64,000 bases of DNA from Arthrobacter yangruifuii (lineage in GTDB: Bacteria; Actinomycetota; Actinomycetes; Actinomycetales; Micrococcaceae): contig NZ_VTFX01000005.1 in assembly GCF_009192775.1 (NCBI RefSeq), positions 558,001 to 622,000 on the forward strand. The letters are read 5' to 3'. Shown here piece by piece: positions 1 to 8,003 of the stretch. Positions within the stretch are counted from its first letter, which is position 1; each line of letters starts with the position of its first letter. The notes under the pieces were generated by a model. The model did no database searches, was not told the DNA's origin, and saw nothing but the letters and a program-made list of their open reading frames with translations. A program made the position numbers and the translations under genes.

Positions 1-58
1 CGTGGAACTGGGAGCTGATGCCGAAAAACTCCAGCGTCGACTGCGACAACCGCGACAT
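1..58 (-). CDS. Unknown protein, N-terminal 19 codons only (cut by window edge)
   Basis: A leftward reading frame begins with ATG at 58-56 behind a G-rich ribosome binding site (AGGGGGG about 4 bases upstream) and runs off the left end. Only MSRLSQSTLEFFGISSQFH is visible, with no signal peptide and no recognisable domain. It lies 111 bases downstream of the Hpt-like gene on the same strand, so the two may be co-transcribed. Function cannot be assigned. Confidence 0.55.
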   Translation of the reverse strand, partial: MSRLSQSTLEFFGISSQFH

Positions 59-169
59 GTGACCCCCCTGTAAGCACAACAGCGTCTAACGATACCGGTG
101 CTGAGGGAGACTCGTGACCGCGCTCACCATGGCCGGGCAGGGGGTGAGTGCGGGCAGGGGGAGGCGGGG

Positions 170-547
170 CTAGGCTGCGAGAAACAGATCCGGCTCGTTC
201 AGATACGCCATGGTTTCGGTTCCGCAGGCACGGACCGCAGCCAGCATGTCCTCCAGCCCGCGCACGTCGCGGCGGACCACTAGGCCCTGCGCGGCCTCGC
301 CCAGGGCCGAAAGCCGCTCCGCTCCGGCCATGTGGCTGGAAATCTTGATGCTCAGGACCACGTCCATCGCGGCGTCGAAGTCCCGTTCCTGCACGGCGTG
401 GTGCAGCCGGGTGACGCGGCCGTCCCACATGGAAACGAACCTGGAGACAAACTGCCGGCAGGGCTCGGCGCCCACCTGGTCGATGAGCCCCCGGAGCTTG
501 TCCAGGGAGATCAGCTGCGGCTCGGGGTGGTCCAAAGGAGCCGTCAC
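170..547 (-). CDS. Hpt-domain-like protein lacking the phosphoacceptor histidine
   Basis: A small all-helical protein of 125 residues. The GTG start at 547 is chosen because GGGGA lies about 6 bases upstream; the longer open frame to 778 has Arg/Pro-rich, non-protein-like sequence. Residues 61-82 fit the histidine phosphotransfer helix, usually H-x-L-K-G-S-S-x-x-x-G-A. Here it reads L65-S-I-K68-I-S-S-H-M-A-G75-A76, so the Lys, Ser-Ser and Gly-Ala positions are kept while the histidine is Leu. Hpt proteins relay phosphate between sensor kinases and response regulators; this one could bind such partners but should not carry phosphate on the usual residue. His72 lies seven residues further on. 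The family call rests on the motif alone. Confidence 0.6.
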   Translation of the reverse strand: MTAPLDHPEPQLISLDKLRGLIDQVGAEPCRQFVSRFVSMWDGRVTRLHHAVQERDFDAAMDVVLSIKISSHMAGAERLSALGEAAQGLVVRRDVRGLEDMLAAVRACGTETMAYLNEPDLFLAA

Positions 548-813
548 CTGATGTTCCCCGTGTGCAGGACGGTGGTGTTCCGCCTCCGCGGTCGCGCTGG
601 TACAGCGGCGGACGGGCTCGGTGGCTCGGCCGGCGGGGACTGCGGGGGAGTGAGTGGCAAACAAAATATCCTTTGGAGGGTGGGGCCGCCGGAGGCGTCC
701 GGTTCCGGATGCAAACCGGCCGGATTCCCGGCCGATGCCCCACGCTTTCACCCCAACCTCAGGAAGAGTTGCCTGCAACGCTCAAGATCGAGGCAATATT
801 GCGGCCCGCCGTT

Positions 814-1281
814 TCAGGCGTCCCTCCGATGTCCTCCGGGCACCGGTCCGGTGTGCTTCCAGCTGCGCACCACGTAGACGGCGAGGGTGCCGAGCACCGC
901 GCCGAGCGAATTGGCAATCACGTCATGGACGGTGGCATACCGGGCCGGCAGGAACAGGTGCTGCCCGGCTTCAATGACACAAGAGGCTCCCATGCCGACG
1001 ACGGCGGCGAGCCAGGCGAACCGTTCGGTGAGGTAGGCGGCGGCCAGGATGCCGAAGGGAATGAACAGCAGCACATTCGCCGTGGACTCCACCAGGGTGT
1101 AGTTCACCCAGCCCGGCACGCCGCGCTTATGCAGGGCATCCAGCAATGCCTGCAGCGTGCCGGCGGATCCGGCGTCCACGGGCGAGGGCCAGAACACGAT
1201 CAGGGCCAGCGCACCCAGATACAGCAGAAACAGGACGGCCAGGCGCCGTCGTCTTTCTCTTCCCGGGATCACCAGGTTCAC
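814..1281 (-). CDS. VanZ-like family membrane protein
   Basis: 155 residues with four hydrophobic stretches: about 14-31, 66-90, 88-105 and 118-136. The core N-x-x-L-F-I-P-F-G and the later E-A-x-Q motif followed by D-V-I-A-N-S-L-G are typical of the VanZ-like fold. VanZ itself gives low-level teicoplanin resistance in enterococci; actinobacterial relatives have no established role. The GTG start overlaps the stop of the upstream phosphatase gene by four bases (GTGA), so translation is probably coupled. The short C-terminal tail is rich in Gly, His and Arg. Confidence 0.8.
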   Translation of the reverse strand: MNLVIPGRERRRRLAVLFLLYLGALALIVFWPSPVDAGSAGTLQALLDALHKRGVPGWVNYTLVESTANVLLFIPFGILAAAYLTERFAWLAAVVGMGASCVIEAGQHLFLPARYATVHDVIANSLGAVLGTLAVYVVRSWKHTGPVPGGHRRDA

Positions 1282-1856
1282 CGGTAGCGGCGTTCCCAGG
1301 CCAGCAGCTCCTCCACCGCGGGGGTGAGTTCGCGGACCATCTGCTGGTAGACGTCGTCGCTGCGGCGGTAGGGGTCCACCACGTCATCTTCCTTCGGTCC
1401 TGCGGGGTGCGCGCTGCGCAGGCGCAGGGCGCGGGACATGGCGGCCTTCCAGCGGTCCGCGGCGGCTGCCTCCGGATCGGCGTCCACCAGCGGCAGCAGG
1501 CGGGCCAGTTCGCGCAGGGTGAAGGTGCGGCGCAGCAGCCCCGGGGCGAGCTCCATGATCTTGCTCCGGTGGCCGCGGGTCAAAGCCAGCACCAGGTCCT
1601 GGCCCTGGAGGATGTCCGCGGTGAGCTGCCGGGAGGTGAAGTCCTCGGAATTGCCGCCGAAGATGTTCACGAAACCGGCCACATGCGGTTCGATGCCCGA
1701 TCCCACCAATGCGCCGGTGCCGGCACTGGTGACCTCGAACTCACCGGGGGCCATCTGGTCCAGTCCGGACTGGAGCAGGCGTTCGGCCATGGGGGAGCGG
1801 CAGATATTGCCGGTGCAGACGGTCAGAATGCGGAACGGTTCGGTGGTGGTTCTCAT
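1278..1856 (-). CDS. Low-molecular-weight protein-tyrosine phosphatase
   Basis: 192 residues. The P-loop C14-T-G-N-I-C-R20-S is the C-X5-R-S signature of the low-molecular-weight tyrosine phosphatase/arsenate reductase fold, and the general-acid Asp is in D161-P-Y near the C terminus. It should hydrolyse phosphotyrosine in the cytoplasm, often on bacterial tyrosine kinases that control capsule or exopolysaccharide. At 192 residues it is longer than the usual 150-160, with extra sequence around 110-158. The ATG at 1856 is chosen because the family's N-terminal strand begins nine residues later. It is coupled to the VanZ-like gene and divergent from the SipW-dependent export operon. Actual substrate unknown. 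Confidence 0.88.
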   Translation of the reverse strand: MRTTTEPFRILTVCTGNICRSPMAERLLQSGLDQMAPGEFEVTSAGTGALVGSGIEPHVAGFVNIFGGNSEDFTSRQLTADILQGQDLVLALTRGHRSKIMELAPGLLRRTFTLRELARLLPLVDADPEAAAADRWKAAMSRALRLRSAHPAGPKEDDVVDPYRRSDDVYQQMVRELTPAVEELLAWERRYR

Positions 1857-2023
1857 GTCCTCGTGCTTCGGATAGGGCTGGTTTTCAGGGCCGGATACGG
1901 CCGGATGTGCTGGTTTTGAGGTTACCTTGTGTAGCGCTTGAGCTTTGCCGGAATGTTTCATCAACACTGTGTTTGGGCGGCGTTGTTTCTTGAGGAGAGG
2001 GCAGCAAAGTAATACCCAGCGGC

Positions 2024-2041
2024 GGGGAAGAAAACTTCCCC
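2024..2041 (+). promoter_or_regulatory. Hairpin in leader of the exported-protein operon
   Basis: A perfect 7-bp stem (GGGGAAG / CTTCCCC) with an AAAA loop sits about 38 bases before the start codon and 27 bases before the AAGGGGAA ribosome site of the first operon gene. The whole 223-base gap to the divergent phosphatase gene holds no other open frame and is less GC-rich than the genes. No known riboswitch consensus fits. Confidence 0.4.
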
Positions 2042-2079
2042 AGGCCGATAAACATGAAACAGGGAACAAGGGGAACACA

Positions 2080-2655
2080 ATGAACAAGATGGCAAAAGGC
2101 GCACTGGCAATCGGTATCGGCTCGGCAATGCTGCTCGGCGGCGGCGGCACCCTGGCAGTCTGGAACCAGACGCAGGCAGCCAACGCCGGCCAGATCCAAG
2201 CCGGTGACCTGGAACTGACCACTCAGCCCGGTGTCTGGACCAACGCTTACGGCACCGTGGTGGACCTGGATCCCACCAACACCGTTGCCGACTACAAGGT
2301 GGTACCGGGCGACGTCCTGACCTACAGCCAGAAGATGAACGTCAGGCTGACCGGTGACCTGATGCAGGCCAAGCTTTCCATCCAGAACGTTCCCACCAGC
2401 ACCTTCGTGGCCCAGAACGTCACCATCGACAACGTCGTGGTGAAGGATGCAGCCGGGGCCAACCTGCAGAACGCCATCCTGAAGCCGGTCAACTCCGGCG
2501 AGGTCACCGCCTCCGCCAAGTTCACCTTCAAGCAGGACACGGATCTGCGCAGCAGCGTTGCCGCCCTGGCCGACTTCAAGAACATCAGCTACAAGCTGGA
2601 CCAGCAGGCTCTGCCGCCCGTCACCCCGGCCGCCACCCCGGCGCCCACCAAGTAG
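2080..2655 (+). CDS. Alternate-type (SipW-dependent) signal peptide exported protein, TasA/camelysin-like
   Basis: 191 residues; ATG at 2080 follows AAGGGGAA at ideal spacing. The N terminus has a basic patch, a Gly-rich hydrophobic core, then G-T-L-A-V-W-N, and about eight residues on G-Q-I-Q-A-G-D-L-E-L. This is the alternate-type signal region cleaved by SipW-like peptidases, the same kind used by TasA, the fibre protein of Bacillus biofilms. The mature part is about 155 residues, predicted mostly beta-strand, ending in a Pro/Ala/Thr-rich tail. Probably a major surface or matrix protein. It is first in an operon with its presumed peptidase 650 bases downstream. No Sec AXA site or LPXTG anchor is present. 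Confidence 0.85.
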   Translation: MNKMAKGALAIGIGSAMLLGGGGTLAVWNQTQAANAGQIQAGDLELTTQPGVWTNAYGTVVDLDPTNTVADYKVVPGDVLTYSQKMNVRLTGDLMQAKLSIQNVPTSTFVAQNVTIDNVVVKDAAGANLQNAILKPVNSGEVTASAKFTFKQDTDLRSSVAALADFKNISYKLDQQALPPVTPAATPAPTK

Positions 2656-2740
2656 CATCGGCTAAGGCCACCTTGTTCTAACCCCTGGCTGTGCGCGGTG
2701 CATCCGCCCGCGCACAGCCTGTTCCCTGGAGACAAAAACC

Positions 2741-3292
2741 GTGAAGAGTCTTCGAGCACTGAAAGCGGCAGGCCTGATCCTCTCCGCCGTAGTGCTCGGG
2801 CTGATGACGGTCCAGGGAAGCTACGCACTATGGAATACCACGGCTCCGTCGAACGCCGGAACCATTCAGGCAGCTGACTTCAACATCCTGGTCAACGGGA
2901 GCCCGATGACACCCGGACCCCTCGCGGTCAACATTGGTGACGTGGCCAAGGGCCAGCCGAGATACCAGTTCATCACCGTTGAAAACGCAGTGAACGTCAC
3001 CGACAGTTCTCCCCTTCGCCTCCAGGCAAGTCTCGTTGGACTGGGGCCGGTCAAAGATTTTGCCGGGTATTTGACGGTGACGGCAGCGGCGGTACCTATT
3101 TCAACCGCCTGCGAGCTCCTCGCCGCGAACCAGTACACCTCAGTTTCACCGGCACCCGTCCTCACCAAGGGCGCGCCGCAGAAGATCTGCCTGAAGGCGG
3201 AACTCAACCCCAACACTCCCACCGCCTACTTGGGGCGGAACATCGCCAGCACAATCACCCTCACCGTCGCGCAGACAGCGCCGGCTAAGTAA
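2741..3292 (+). CDS. SipW-dependent-type signal peptide protein
   Basis: 183 residues, GTG start at 2741 behind CTGGAGAC. The signal region (K-x-x-x-L-K-A-A-G-L core, then Y-A-L-W-N-T and G-T-I-Q-A-A-D-F) resembles that of the preceding gene, so the same peptidase should process it. The mature part contains two Cys residues about 45 residues apart (in T-A-C-E-L and K-I-C-L-K) that could form a disulfide outside the cell. Likely a minor subunit or assembly partner of the upstream protein, as TapA is for TasA; that parallel is inference. It sits 85 bases after the first gene and 19 before the peptidase. Confidence 0.8.
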   Translation: MKSLRALKAAGLILSAVVLGLMTVQGSYALWNTTAPSNAGTIQAADFNILVNGSPMTPGPLAVNIGDVAKGQPRYQFITVENAVNVTDSSPLRLQASLVGLGPVKDFAGYLTVTAAAVPISTACELLAANQYTSVSPAPVLTKGAPQKICLKAELNPNTPTAYLGRNIASTITLTVAQTAPAK

Positions 3293-3311
3293 CAGAGGAT
3301 AGGAAGAAACC

Positions 3312-4067
3312 ATGAGCGGTCGCAGGAACGCAGCAGCCTCAGCCAGCCCCCTGGGCTTCCTTGGCGCAGGCCTGAGCTACCTTGCCCTCTGCCTCGCGGC
3401 GCTGGCCGCCCTCGCCCTGGTGATTGTCCCCATGCTCACGGGTTCACAGACCTACAGCGTCCTGACCAGCTCCATGGCCCCGAAGTACGCTCCGGGCACC
3501 TTCCTGGTGGTCAAGCCCATTCCGTTCGAGGAACTCCGGGTGGGTGACATCATCACCTACCAGATTGAGTCCGGCAGCGCCGCCGTCATTACGCACCGCA
3601 TTACGGCCATCAGCGCCACGCAGAGCGGCGAACTGGAGTTCATTACCAAGGGCGACAACAACGACGCCGACGACGAGCTGCCCGTACGCGAACTCCAGAT
3701 CCGCGGCAAGCTCTTCTACGCGGTGCCGTTTGTAGGATTCGCCGCCAACGCCCTGGGCAACTCGGACCGCGGCGCCGCTGCCCAGTGGGGCGCCGTCGCC
3801 CTCATGGGTTACGGTGTCATCTCCCTGGTGCGAGGTGCACTGGCAAAGCGCCGCGGGGAAAGCTCCGAGGGAACGCCCGGTCAGGGACCCGAAGACGGAG
3901 ACAATGACAGCGACGGGGACAACGCAGGCGGTGCCGTTGACAGCGAGTTTCCGGCGCACAGTGACCCGCTGGAATATGACGATCCCATCCTCACCGACTG
4001 TGACTGCGACACTCCCGTGCGTCACCACCATCACTCCATGAATAACCGGACGCCCGCGGGCGTCTGA
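3312..4067 (+). CDS. sipW: SipW-like type I signal peptidase
   Basis: 251 residues, S26 family. A transmembrane segment (about 17-43) is followed by T-S-S54-M-A-P with the nucleophile Ser54, then V-I-T-H95-R-I where a His replaces the Lys of ordinary bacterial LepB. The Ser/His pair marks the ER/SipW branch. K-G-D-N-N-D at 113-118 matches the conserved acidic box, and a second membrane segment lies near 136-176. It should cleave the alternate signal peptides of the neighbouring proteins on the outer face of the membrane. Unusual is an acidic Asp/Gly/Glu tail of about 70 residues ending in C-D-C-D and a run of four His. Its stop overlaps the next ATG by one base (TGATG). Confidence 0.9.
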   Translation: MSGRRNAAASASPLGFLGAGLSYLALCLAALAALALVIVPMLTGSQTYSVLTSSMAPKYAPGTFLVVKPIPFEELRVGDIITYQIESGSAAVITHRITAISATQSGELEFITKGDNNDADDELPVRELQIRGKLFYAVPFVGFAANALGNSDRGAAAQWGAVALMGYGVISLVRGALAKRRGESSEGTPGQGPEDGDNDSDGDNAGGAVDSEFPAHSDPLEYDDPILTDCDCDTPVRHHHHSMNNRTPAGV

Positions 4068-5017
4068 TGAAAAGACCGACGAATATAAGCCAACGGCTGG
4101 GCGGAGCATCCGCCGTGCTCGTGCTGGCCGGCACCGTAACGCTTGCGGGGGCCCCCGGCGCCTGGGCTGCCGGGGATTACCTCCAGTTCAGCCTCGACGG
4201 AAAAAGCTACGGACCTACAATCTCCGGTCGGGTATTCAGCGAATCCATGACCTACATCCCCGGCGCCGGACAGACTGCTACCGTCTGGGTACGCAACAAC
4301 AGCGGTGACCCGGCCCGGCTGAGCTCCGCCGCGGTAATGGGGCACTCGGATCCCGAGCTGATCGGCTATCTGGGACTCACTGCCTGGTCCGGGGTCAGTC
4401 CGGCCGGACGAGTGGAGCTTGGGGCAACGGATTCGTGCATGGACCTTCCTGAGGCTTGGAACCTGGATAGCGGCGAGGAAACTGCCCTGACCTTCCTTGT
4501 GGACATGTCTTTTGACGCCCCTAATGCCACACAAAACCGTGACGCTGAGTTCGATCTGCTCTTCTATCTTGAATCAACAGAGGCTGGCTTGGCTCCCCGT
4601 GCAGCCTGTGAGGTCCTTGACGGCGGCACAGACAACAGCGGTGGCGGGACTGGAAGCGGGGCCGGCAACGGACAGCCCCCGTCCGTCGGGCGGGTTGACG
4701 GCCGGGATGCGGAGGGTGTTTCGCAGCAGGCCTCTGCTCCCGCGGCGGGTTCGCTGGTTGCCGTGCCCGGCAGCGGGACAACGCCTGGCGGTTTGATGGC
4801 GGTGCCGGCGGGAGCGATATCGCAGAATCCCGCAGTCTGGGGTCCGCAGGGCACGGAGTCGCCGGACCGGGAAACGGCGCCCCGGATCCTGGATGCCCGG
4901 GTGCAGAGCACGGTGGAACCCGTTATCCGGTCCCTGTCCGGTACGCTCCTGATAGCAATGTCGGTGGCGTTCACCGCGGCCGTGGTTCTTCGGGTCTGGA
5001 GTAGAAGATATGTGTGA
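4067..5017 (+). CDS. Secreted, membrane-anchored protein of unknown function
   Basis: 316 residues with an ordinary Sec signal peptide ending A-W-A-A near residue 35, unlike its neighbours. The first 170 mature residues look like beta-rich extracellular sequence with Cys pairs. They are followed by a Gly/Ser/Ala/Pro-rich linker (about 185-275) and a C-terminal transmembrane helix ending R-V-W-S-R-R. This layout suggests a surface protein held in the membrane by its C terminus, perhaps an anchor or assembly factor for the SipW-processed proteins. Translation is coupled to sipW and the 3' end overlaps the next gene by eight bases. No family recognised. Confidence 0.75.
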   Translation: MKRPTNISQRLGGASAVLVLAGTVTLAGAPGAWAAGDYLQFSLDGKSYGPTISGRVFSESMTYIPGAGQTATVWVRNNSGDPARLSSAAVMGHSDPELIGYLGLTAWSGVSPAGRVELGATDSCMDLPEAWNLDSGEETALTFLVDMSFDAPNATQNRDAEFDLLFYLESTEAGLAPRAACEVLDGGTDNSGGGTGSGAGNGQPPSVGRVDGRDAEGVSQQASAPAAGSLVAVPGSGTTPGGLMAVPAGAISQNPAVWGPQGTESPDRETAPRILDARVQSTVEPVIRSLSGTLLIAMSVAFTAAVVLRVWSRRYV

Positions 5018-5600
5018 CAAGCAGTTGGGTGCTGCTCCCGAGGCGGAAACTGAACCGGTGAAGGGTTCCGGCTGGTTCGCTCGTCTGCGCGCCCAGCCGG
5101 GTTTCAAGACTGCTGCCGTGGCGTTCGTGCTGACGGTGATCTTGGGTGTGGGCGGCCCCGCCGCATATGCCTACTGGAGCGCCTCGACCAACGTTGTAGT
5201 CTCCGGCTCCACCGCCCGCCCGGTCCTTCCTGCCGTGGCAGGAGACGCTTCGTGTAACCAGCCGTTTGGTGTGGGCGTTGTGCGTATCTTCTACCCCCGG
5301 GTGGCAGCCCTTCCGCCGGATGCGAGTGTGGTGGCCTCCGTAGTTATCAACGGCAGCTCGAAGCCCAGGCTCTATGCGGTTCCTAATGATGGCGTTATTG
5401 TGCTCCGAGACCTGCCGGGGCTGCCCGGTGCGCTCTCCTGGGGCGACAAAATGAGCATTTCCGTCACTACCGCGTACCTCGACGGGGCGCCGGCGCCGGG
5501 CAACCTTCCCGCTGCAGTGGACGAGACAAAGATACTGGCACCAGTGACGCCGGCCTCTAAAGCTACCAGCGCATACTACCTCGCCTCGTTCTTCTGCTGA
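5010..5600 (+). CDS. SipW-dependent-type exported protein, last gene of the operon
   Basis: 196 residues. After a 34-residue cytoplasmic N terminus comes one hydrophobic helix and A-Y-A-Y-W-S-A-S, the W-(S/N) cleavage neighbourhood typical of SipW-type substrates. The mature domain is about 135 residues, Val/Pro-rich and probably beta-sandwich, with Cys near its start and as the final residue. The eight-base overlap with the upstream gene puts it firmly in the operon. Role unknown; by position a third extracellular subunit. It ends 14 bases before the convergent nhaA stop, with no room for a separate terminator. Confidence 0.75.
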   Translation: MCDKQLGAAPEAETEPVKGSGWFARLRAQPGFKTAAVAFVLTVILGVGGPAAYAYWSASTNVVVSGSTARPVLPAVAGDASCNQPFGVGVVRIFYPRVAALPPDASVVASVVINGSSKPRLYAVPNDGVIVLRDLPGLPGALSWGDKMSISVTTAYLDGAPAPGNLPAAVDETKILAPVTPASKATSAYYLASFFC

Positions 5601-5614
5601 GGTACCTACCGCCC

Positions 5615-6976
5615 CTAGCGCCCCTCGCCGTCCCCGTACACATCTGGGATGCCGTCCTGGTCATCGTCGCGCCGGTCTTCCTCTTCGATCAGCCGGTAGC
5701 GCCGGTTCCGGGCGGTTAGCAGGGCCGAGGCCAACAGTGCGGCCAGGACGGACGCCACGAGGATGCCCACCTTCGCGTCGTCGTTGTGCAGCGACCCGAC
5801 CTCAAAGCTCAGGTCATTCACCAGCAGGGACACGGTGAAGCCGATGCCCGCGAGGATGCCGATGCCGGTCAGGTCCACCCACCGGACATCCGCATCCAGC
5901 TTCGCGCGGGTGCCGGCCGTGACGGCCCAGGTGGTGAGCAGGATGCCGATGGGCTTGCCGATCACCAGGCCCAGGATGATGCCGATGGCCACCGGATCCT
6001 TGACCACGGCGCCCAGACCGCTCCATCCGCCCAGGGCAACGCCGGCGGAGAAGAAGGCGAAGACCGGAACGGCAAAACCGGTGGAAATGGGCCGGAAGCG
6101 GTGCTCGAAGATTTCCGAGAGGCCGGGGGCCTCGGAGTCGGCGGGCAGCTTCTGCCGGTCCGGTCCGCGGCGCAGCACGGGAACGGCAAAGCCCAGCAGC
6201 ACCCCGGCTACCGTGGCGTGGACGCCGGAGGCATGCATCAGTGCCCAGGTGGCAATGCCGAGCGGGAGCAGGATGACCCAGGCAGGCCACCGCCGGGTGC
6301 CGAAGAAACGGGGAACGCGCTGGACCAGCAGGGTGAACGCGGCCAGCGGCACCAGCATCCACAGCAGATAGGCCGGGTGGACCTCCTCGGTATAGAAGAA
6401 GGCAATGATGGCGATGGCAATCAGGTCATCCACCACGGCAAGGGTCAGCAGGAAGATCCGCAGCGCGCTGGGCAGGTGGGAACTGATGACGGCGAGGACG
6501 GCCAGGGCGAAGGCAATGTCGGTGGCAGTGGGAATGGCCCACCCGCGCAGCCCGTCCGACCCGGCAATCAGGTTCACGGCTACGTAGATCAGGGCGGGGA
6601 CGACGACGCCGCCCGCCGCGGCTGCGATAGGCACGATGGCCTGTCTCAGGTCCCGCAGGTCCCCGGCAATGAATTCCTTTTTCAGCTCCAGGCCGACCAG
6701 GAAGAAGAAGATGGCGAGCAGGCCGTCGGCCGCCCACGTGCCGATGCTCAGCTTCAGGTGCCACGGCTCGTAGCCGATTTCAAAGTCGCGGACGGCAAAG
6801 TAGGTGTCCGCAGCGGGCGAATTTGCCCAGATCAATGCGGCGACGGTGGCGAGAAGCAACAGGATCCCGCCGACGGTTTCCTTGCGCAGGATCTCGCCGA
6901 TGCGCAGTGCCTCGCCGTAGCTGCCGCGGCCCAGAACGGTGCGTGCGCCGTTTGGCTTGGATGATGAAGGCTCCAT
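5615..6976 (-). CDS. nhaA: Na+/H+ antiporter NhaA
   Basis: 453 residues. The transport core is clear: [13 protein letters not shown] near 90-102, A-T-D153-I-A-F-A-L, and V-V-D183-D184-L-I-A-I, matching the Asp residues that bind Na+/H+ in E. coli NhaA. About a dozen membrane helices fill residues 35-430. It exchanges cytoplasmic Na+ for external protons to control pH and salt. Unusual is the C-terminal tail [15 protein letters not shown] with a following G-D-G-E, which resembles Asp-rich Ca2+-binding loops. ATG at 6976 chosen as first in frame. Convergent with the export operon. Confidence 0.95.
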   Translation of the reverse strand: MEPSSSKPNGARTVLGRGSYGEALRIGEILRKETVGGILLLLATVAALIWANSPAADTYFAVRDFEIGYEPWHLKLSIGTWAADGLLAIFFFLVGLELKKEFIAGDLRDLRQAIVPIAAAAGGVVVPALIYVAVNLIAGSDGLRGWAIPTATDIAFALAVLAVISSHLPSALRIFLLTLAVVDDLIAIAIIAFFYTEEVHPAYLLWMLVPLAAFTLLVQRVPRFFGTRRWPAWVILLPLGIATWALMHASGVHATVAGVLLGFAVPVLRRGPDRQKLPADSEAPGLSEIFEHRFRPISTGFAVPVFAFFSAGVALGGWSGLGAVVKDPVAIGIILGLVIGKPIGILLTTWAVTAGTRAKLDADVRWVDLTGIGILAGIGFTVSLLVNDLSFEVGSLHNDDAKVGILVASVLAALLASALLTARNRRYRLIEEEDRRDDDQDGIPDVYGDGEGR

Positions 6977-7086
6977 GGAAAATGTCCTAACGAATTCGGG
7001 TACGGCAAATCTATTGCCGACCAGACTTCCCGGCGCACCGCGTACCAGTCTAACCGCATCACCCGCCGGGAACGTGATTCCGGCCG

Positions 7087-7112
7087 CCCCGGGGCAGCAA
7101 AAAGCCCCGGGG
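7087..7112 (-). terminator. Possible terminator after the SCO4848/DUF2505 pair
   Basis: Nine-bp perfect arms (GCCCCGGGG and its complement) flank a loop that reads TTTTT on the minus strand. It lies 37 bases beyond the SCO4848-type stop and before nhaA. There is no U-tract after the stem, so activity is uncertain. Confidence 0.35.
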
Positions 7113-7148
7113 TCAGGACCGCCGGGGCGTTTGCAGCATCAGGCTGGC

Positions 7149-7370
7149 TTAGCTGAGCAGGCCGCGGACCCCGATGACGAGGGTGGCGAGGCCGAGGATG
7201 ATCGCCGTGCTGATTTTCATCAGGTTCATGGTCATATACCGGGTGGCGGCGCCGTTGGCATCCCGCGACTTGGGGGACTTGAGCACATCCCGCAGGTAGG
7301 ACGGCCAGACGATGACGGACCAGAGCCCGGCAATGACAAGGACCAGGGACAGGGGAGTGGAGAGGACCAT
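7149..7370 (-). CDS. SCO4848 family small membrane protein
   Basis: 73 residues with two hydrophobic helices (about 4-22 and 49-71) joined by a basic cytoplasmic loop with Y-L-R-D and S-R-D-A-N-G. Length and pattern match the actinobacterial SCO4848 family, which has no assigned function. It starts three bases after the stop of the DUF2505 gene upstream, so the two are one transcription unit. Family named from memory of its motif pattern. Confidence 0.75.
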   Translation of the reverse strand: MVLSTPLSLVLVIAGLWSVIVWPSYLRDVLKSPKSRDANGAATRYMTMNLMKISTAIILGLATLVIGVRGLLS

Positions 7371-7373
7371 GGG

Positions 7374-7877
7374 TTAGCCCTGCCGGCTTTCAATCCACTT
7401 GCCGGCCTGGCCGGCCTGAATGGTGAGCGCCTTGCCGATCATGGGCTCGGCGGCCTTGGCAATCTTGTCACCCAGGAACGGAATACTGGAGGCCACCTTG
7501 CCGTCCATATCCACGCGGGTGCCTTCCGGGGTGGTGACCAGGCGCTGCACGGCGTTGACCTTCAGCGGCACCCCTGCAACGGAGAGCTCCACGTTGGCTT
7601 CCCGCGAGCCGTCTGCGGCGGGAGCGGCCCACTGCTCCTTCTGGGTCACGGTCAGCGTGGCACCCACGAACTTCTTGGCAATGTCCGGCAGACGGTCCGT
7701 CGGCATGGTCCGCACTGCGGTGAGGACAAAAGCTCCGGCAGTGTCTCCGTCCACGGAAGCGGACACCAGGGAGCCTCCTACGTGTTCGCTCATGCTGCGC
7801 AGGAATCCCTCGTCCGCGAAGGTGTCCGTCACGGTGCGTACGTCATAGGGCAGGCTGGTGGATGCGTTCAGGGCCAT
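7374..7877 (-). CDS. DUF2505 domain protein (START/SRPBCC-like fold)
   Basis: 167 residues, ATG behind GGAGGACCT. It begins with a hydrophobic strand and Y-D-V-R-T-V-T-D-T-F-A-D-E, then T-V-R-T-M-P-T-D-x-x-P-D-I-A-K-K-F-V-G, and ends with a long helix (A-K-A-A-E-P-M-I-G-K-A). This is the layout of DUF2505, a lipid-binding-like helix-grip family common in actinobacteria. Ligand unknown. Cytoplasmic, no signal peptide. Same operon as the SCO4848-type gene. Confidence 0.8.
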   Translation of the reverse strand: MALNASTSLPYDVRTVTDTFADEGFLRSMSEHVGGSLVSASVDGDTAGAFVLTAVRTMPTDRLPDIAKKFVGATLTVTQKEQWAAPAADGSREANVELSVAGVPLKVNAVQRLVTTPEGTRVDMDGKVASSIPFLGDKIAKAAEPMIGKALTIQAGQAGKWIESRQG

Positions 7878-8003
7878 AGGTCCTCCGTAGGGTGGGCGTT
7901 ATGCCGGGATCCCCGGGCTTGCAACCCCGGGTCCGGCCAACCCTCATCCTAAACTGCACCCCCAGCTGCCCCGAAACCCGGTGCCGGGCCGGTGCGGGCC
8001 GGG

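Noticed and set aside
2000-2079. c-di-GMP (GEMM) riboswitch before the exported-protein operon
   Set aside because: GCAAAG and GGCC fragments are present but not in the required order or stems.
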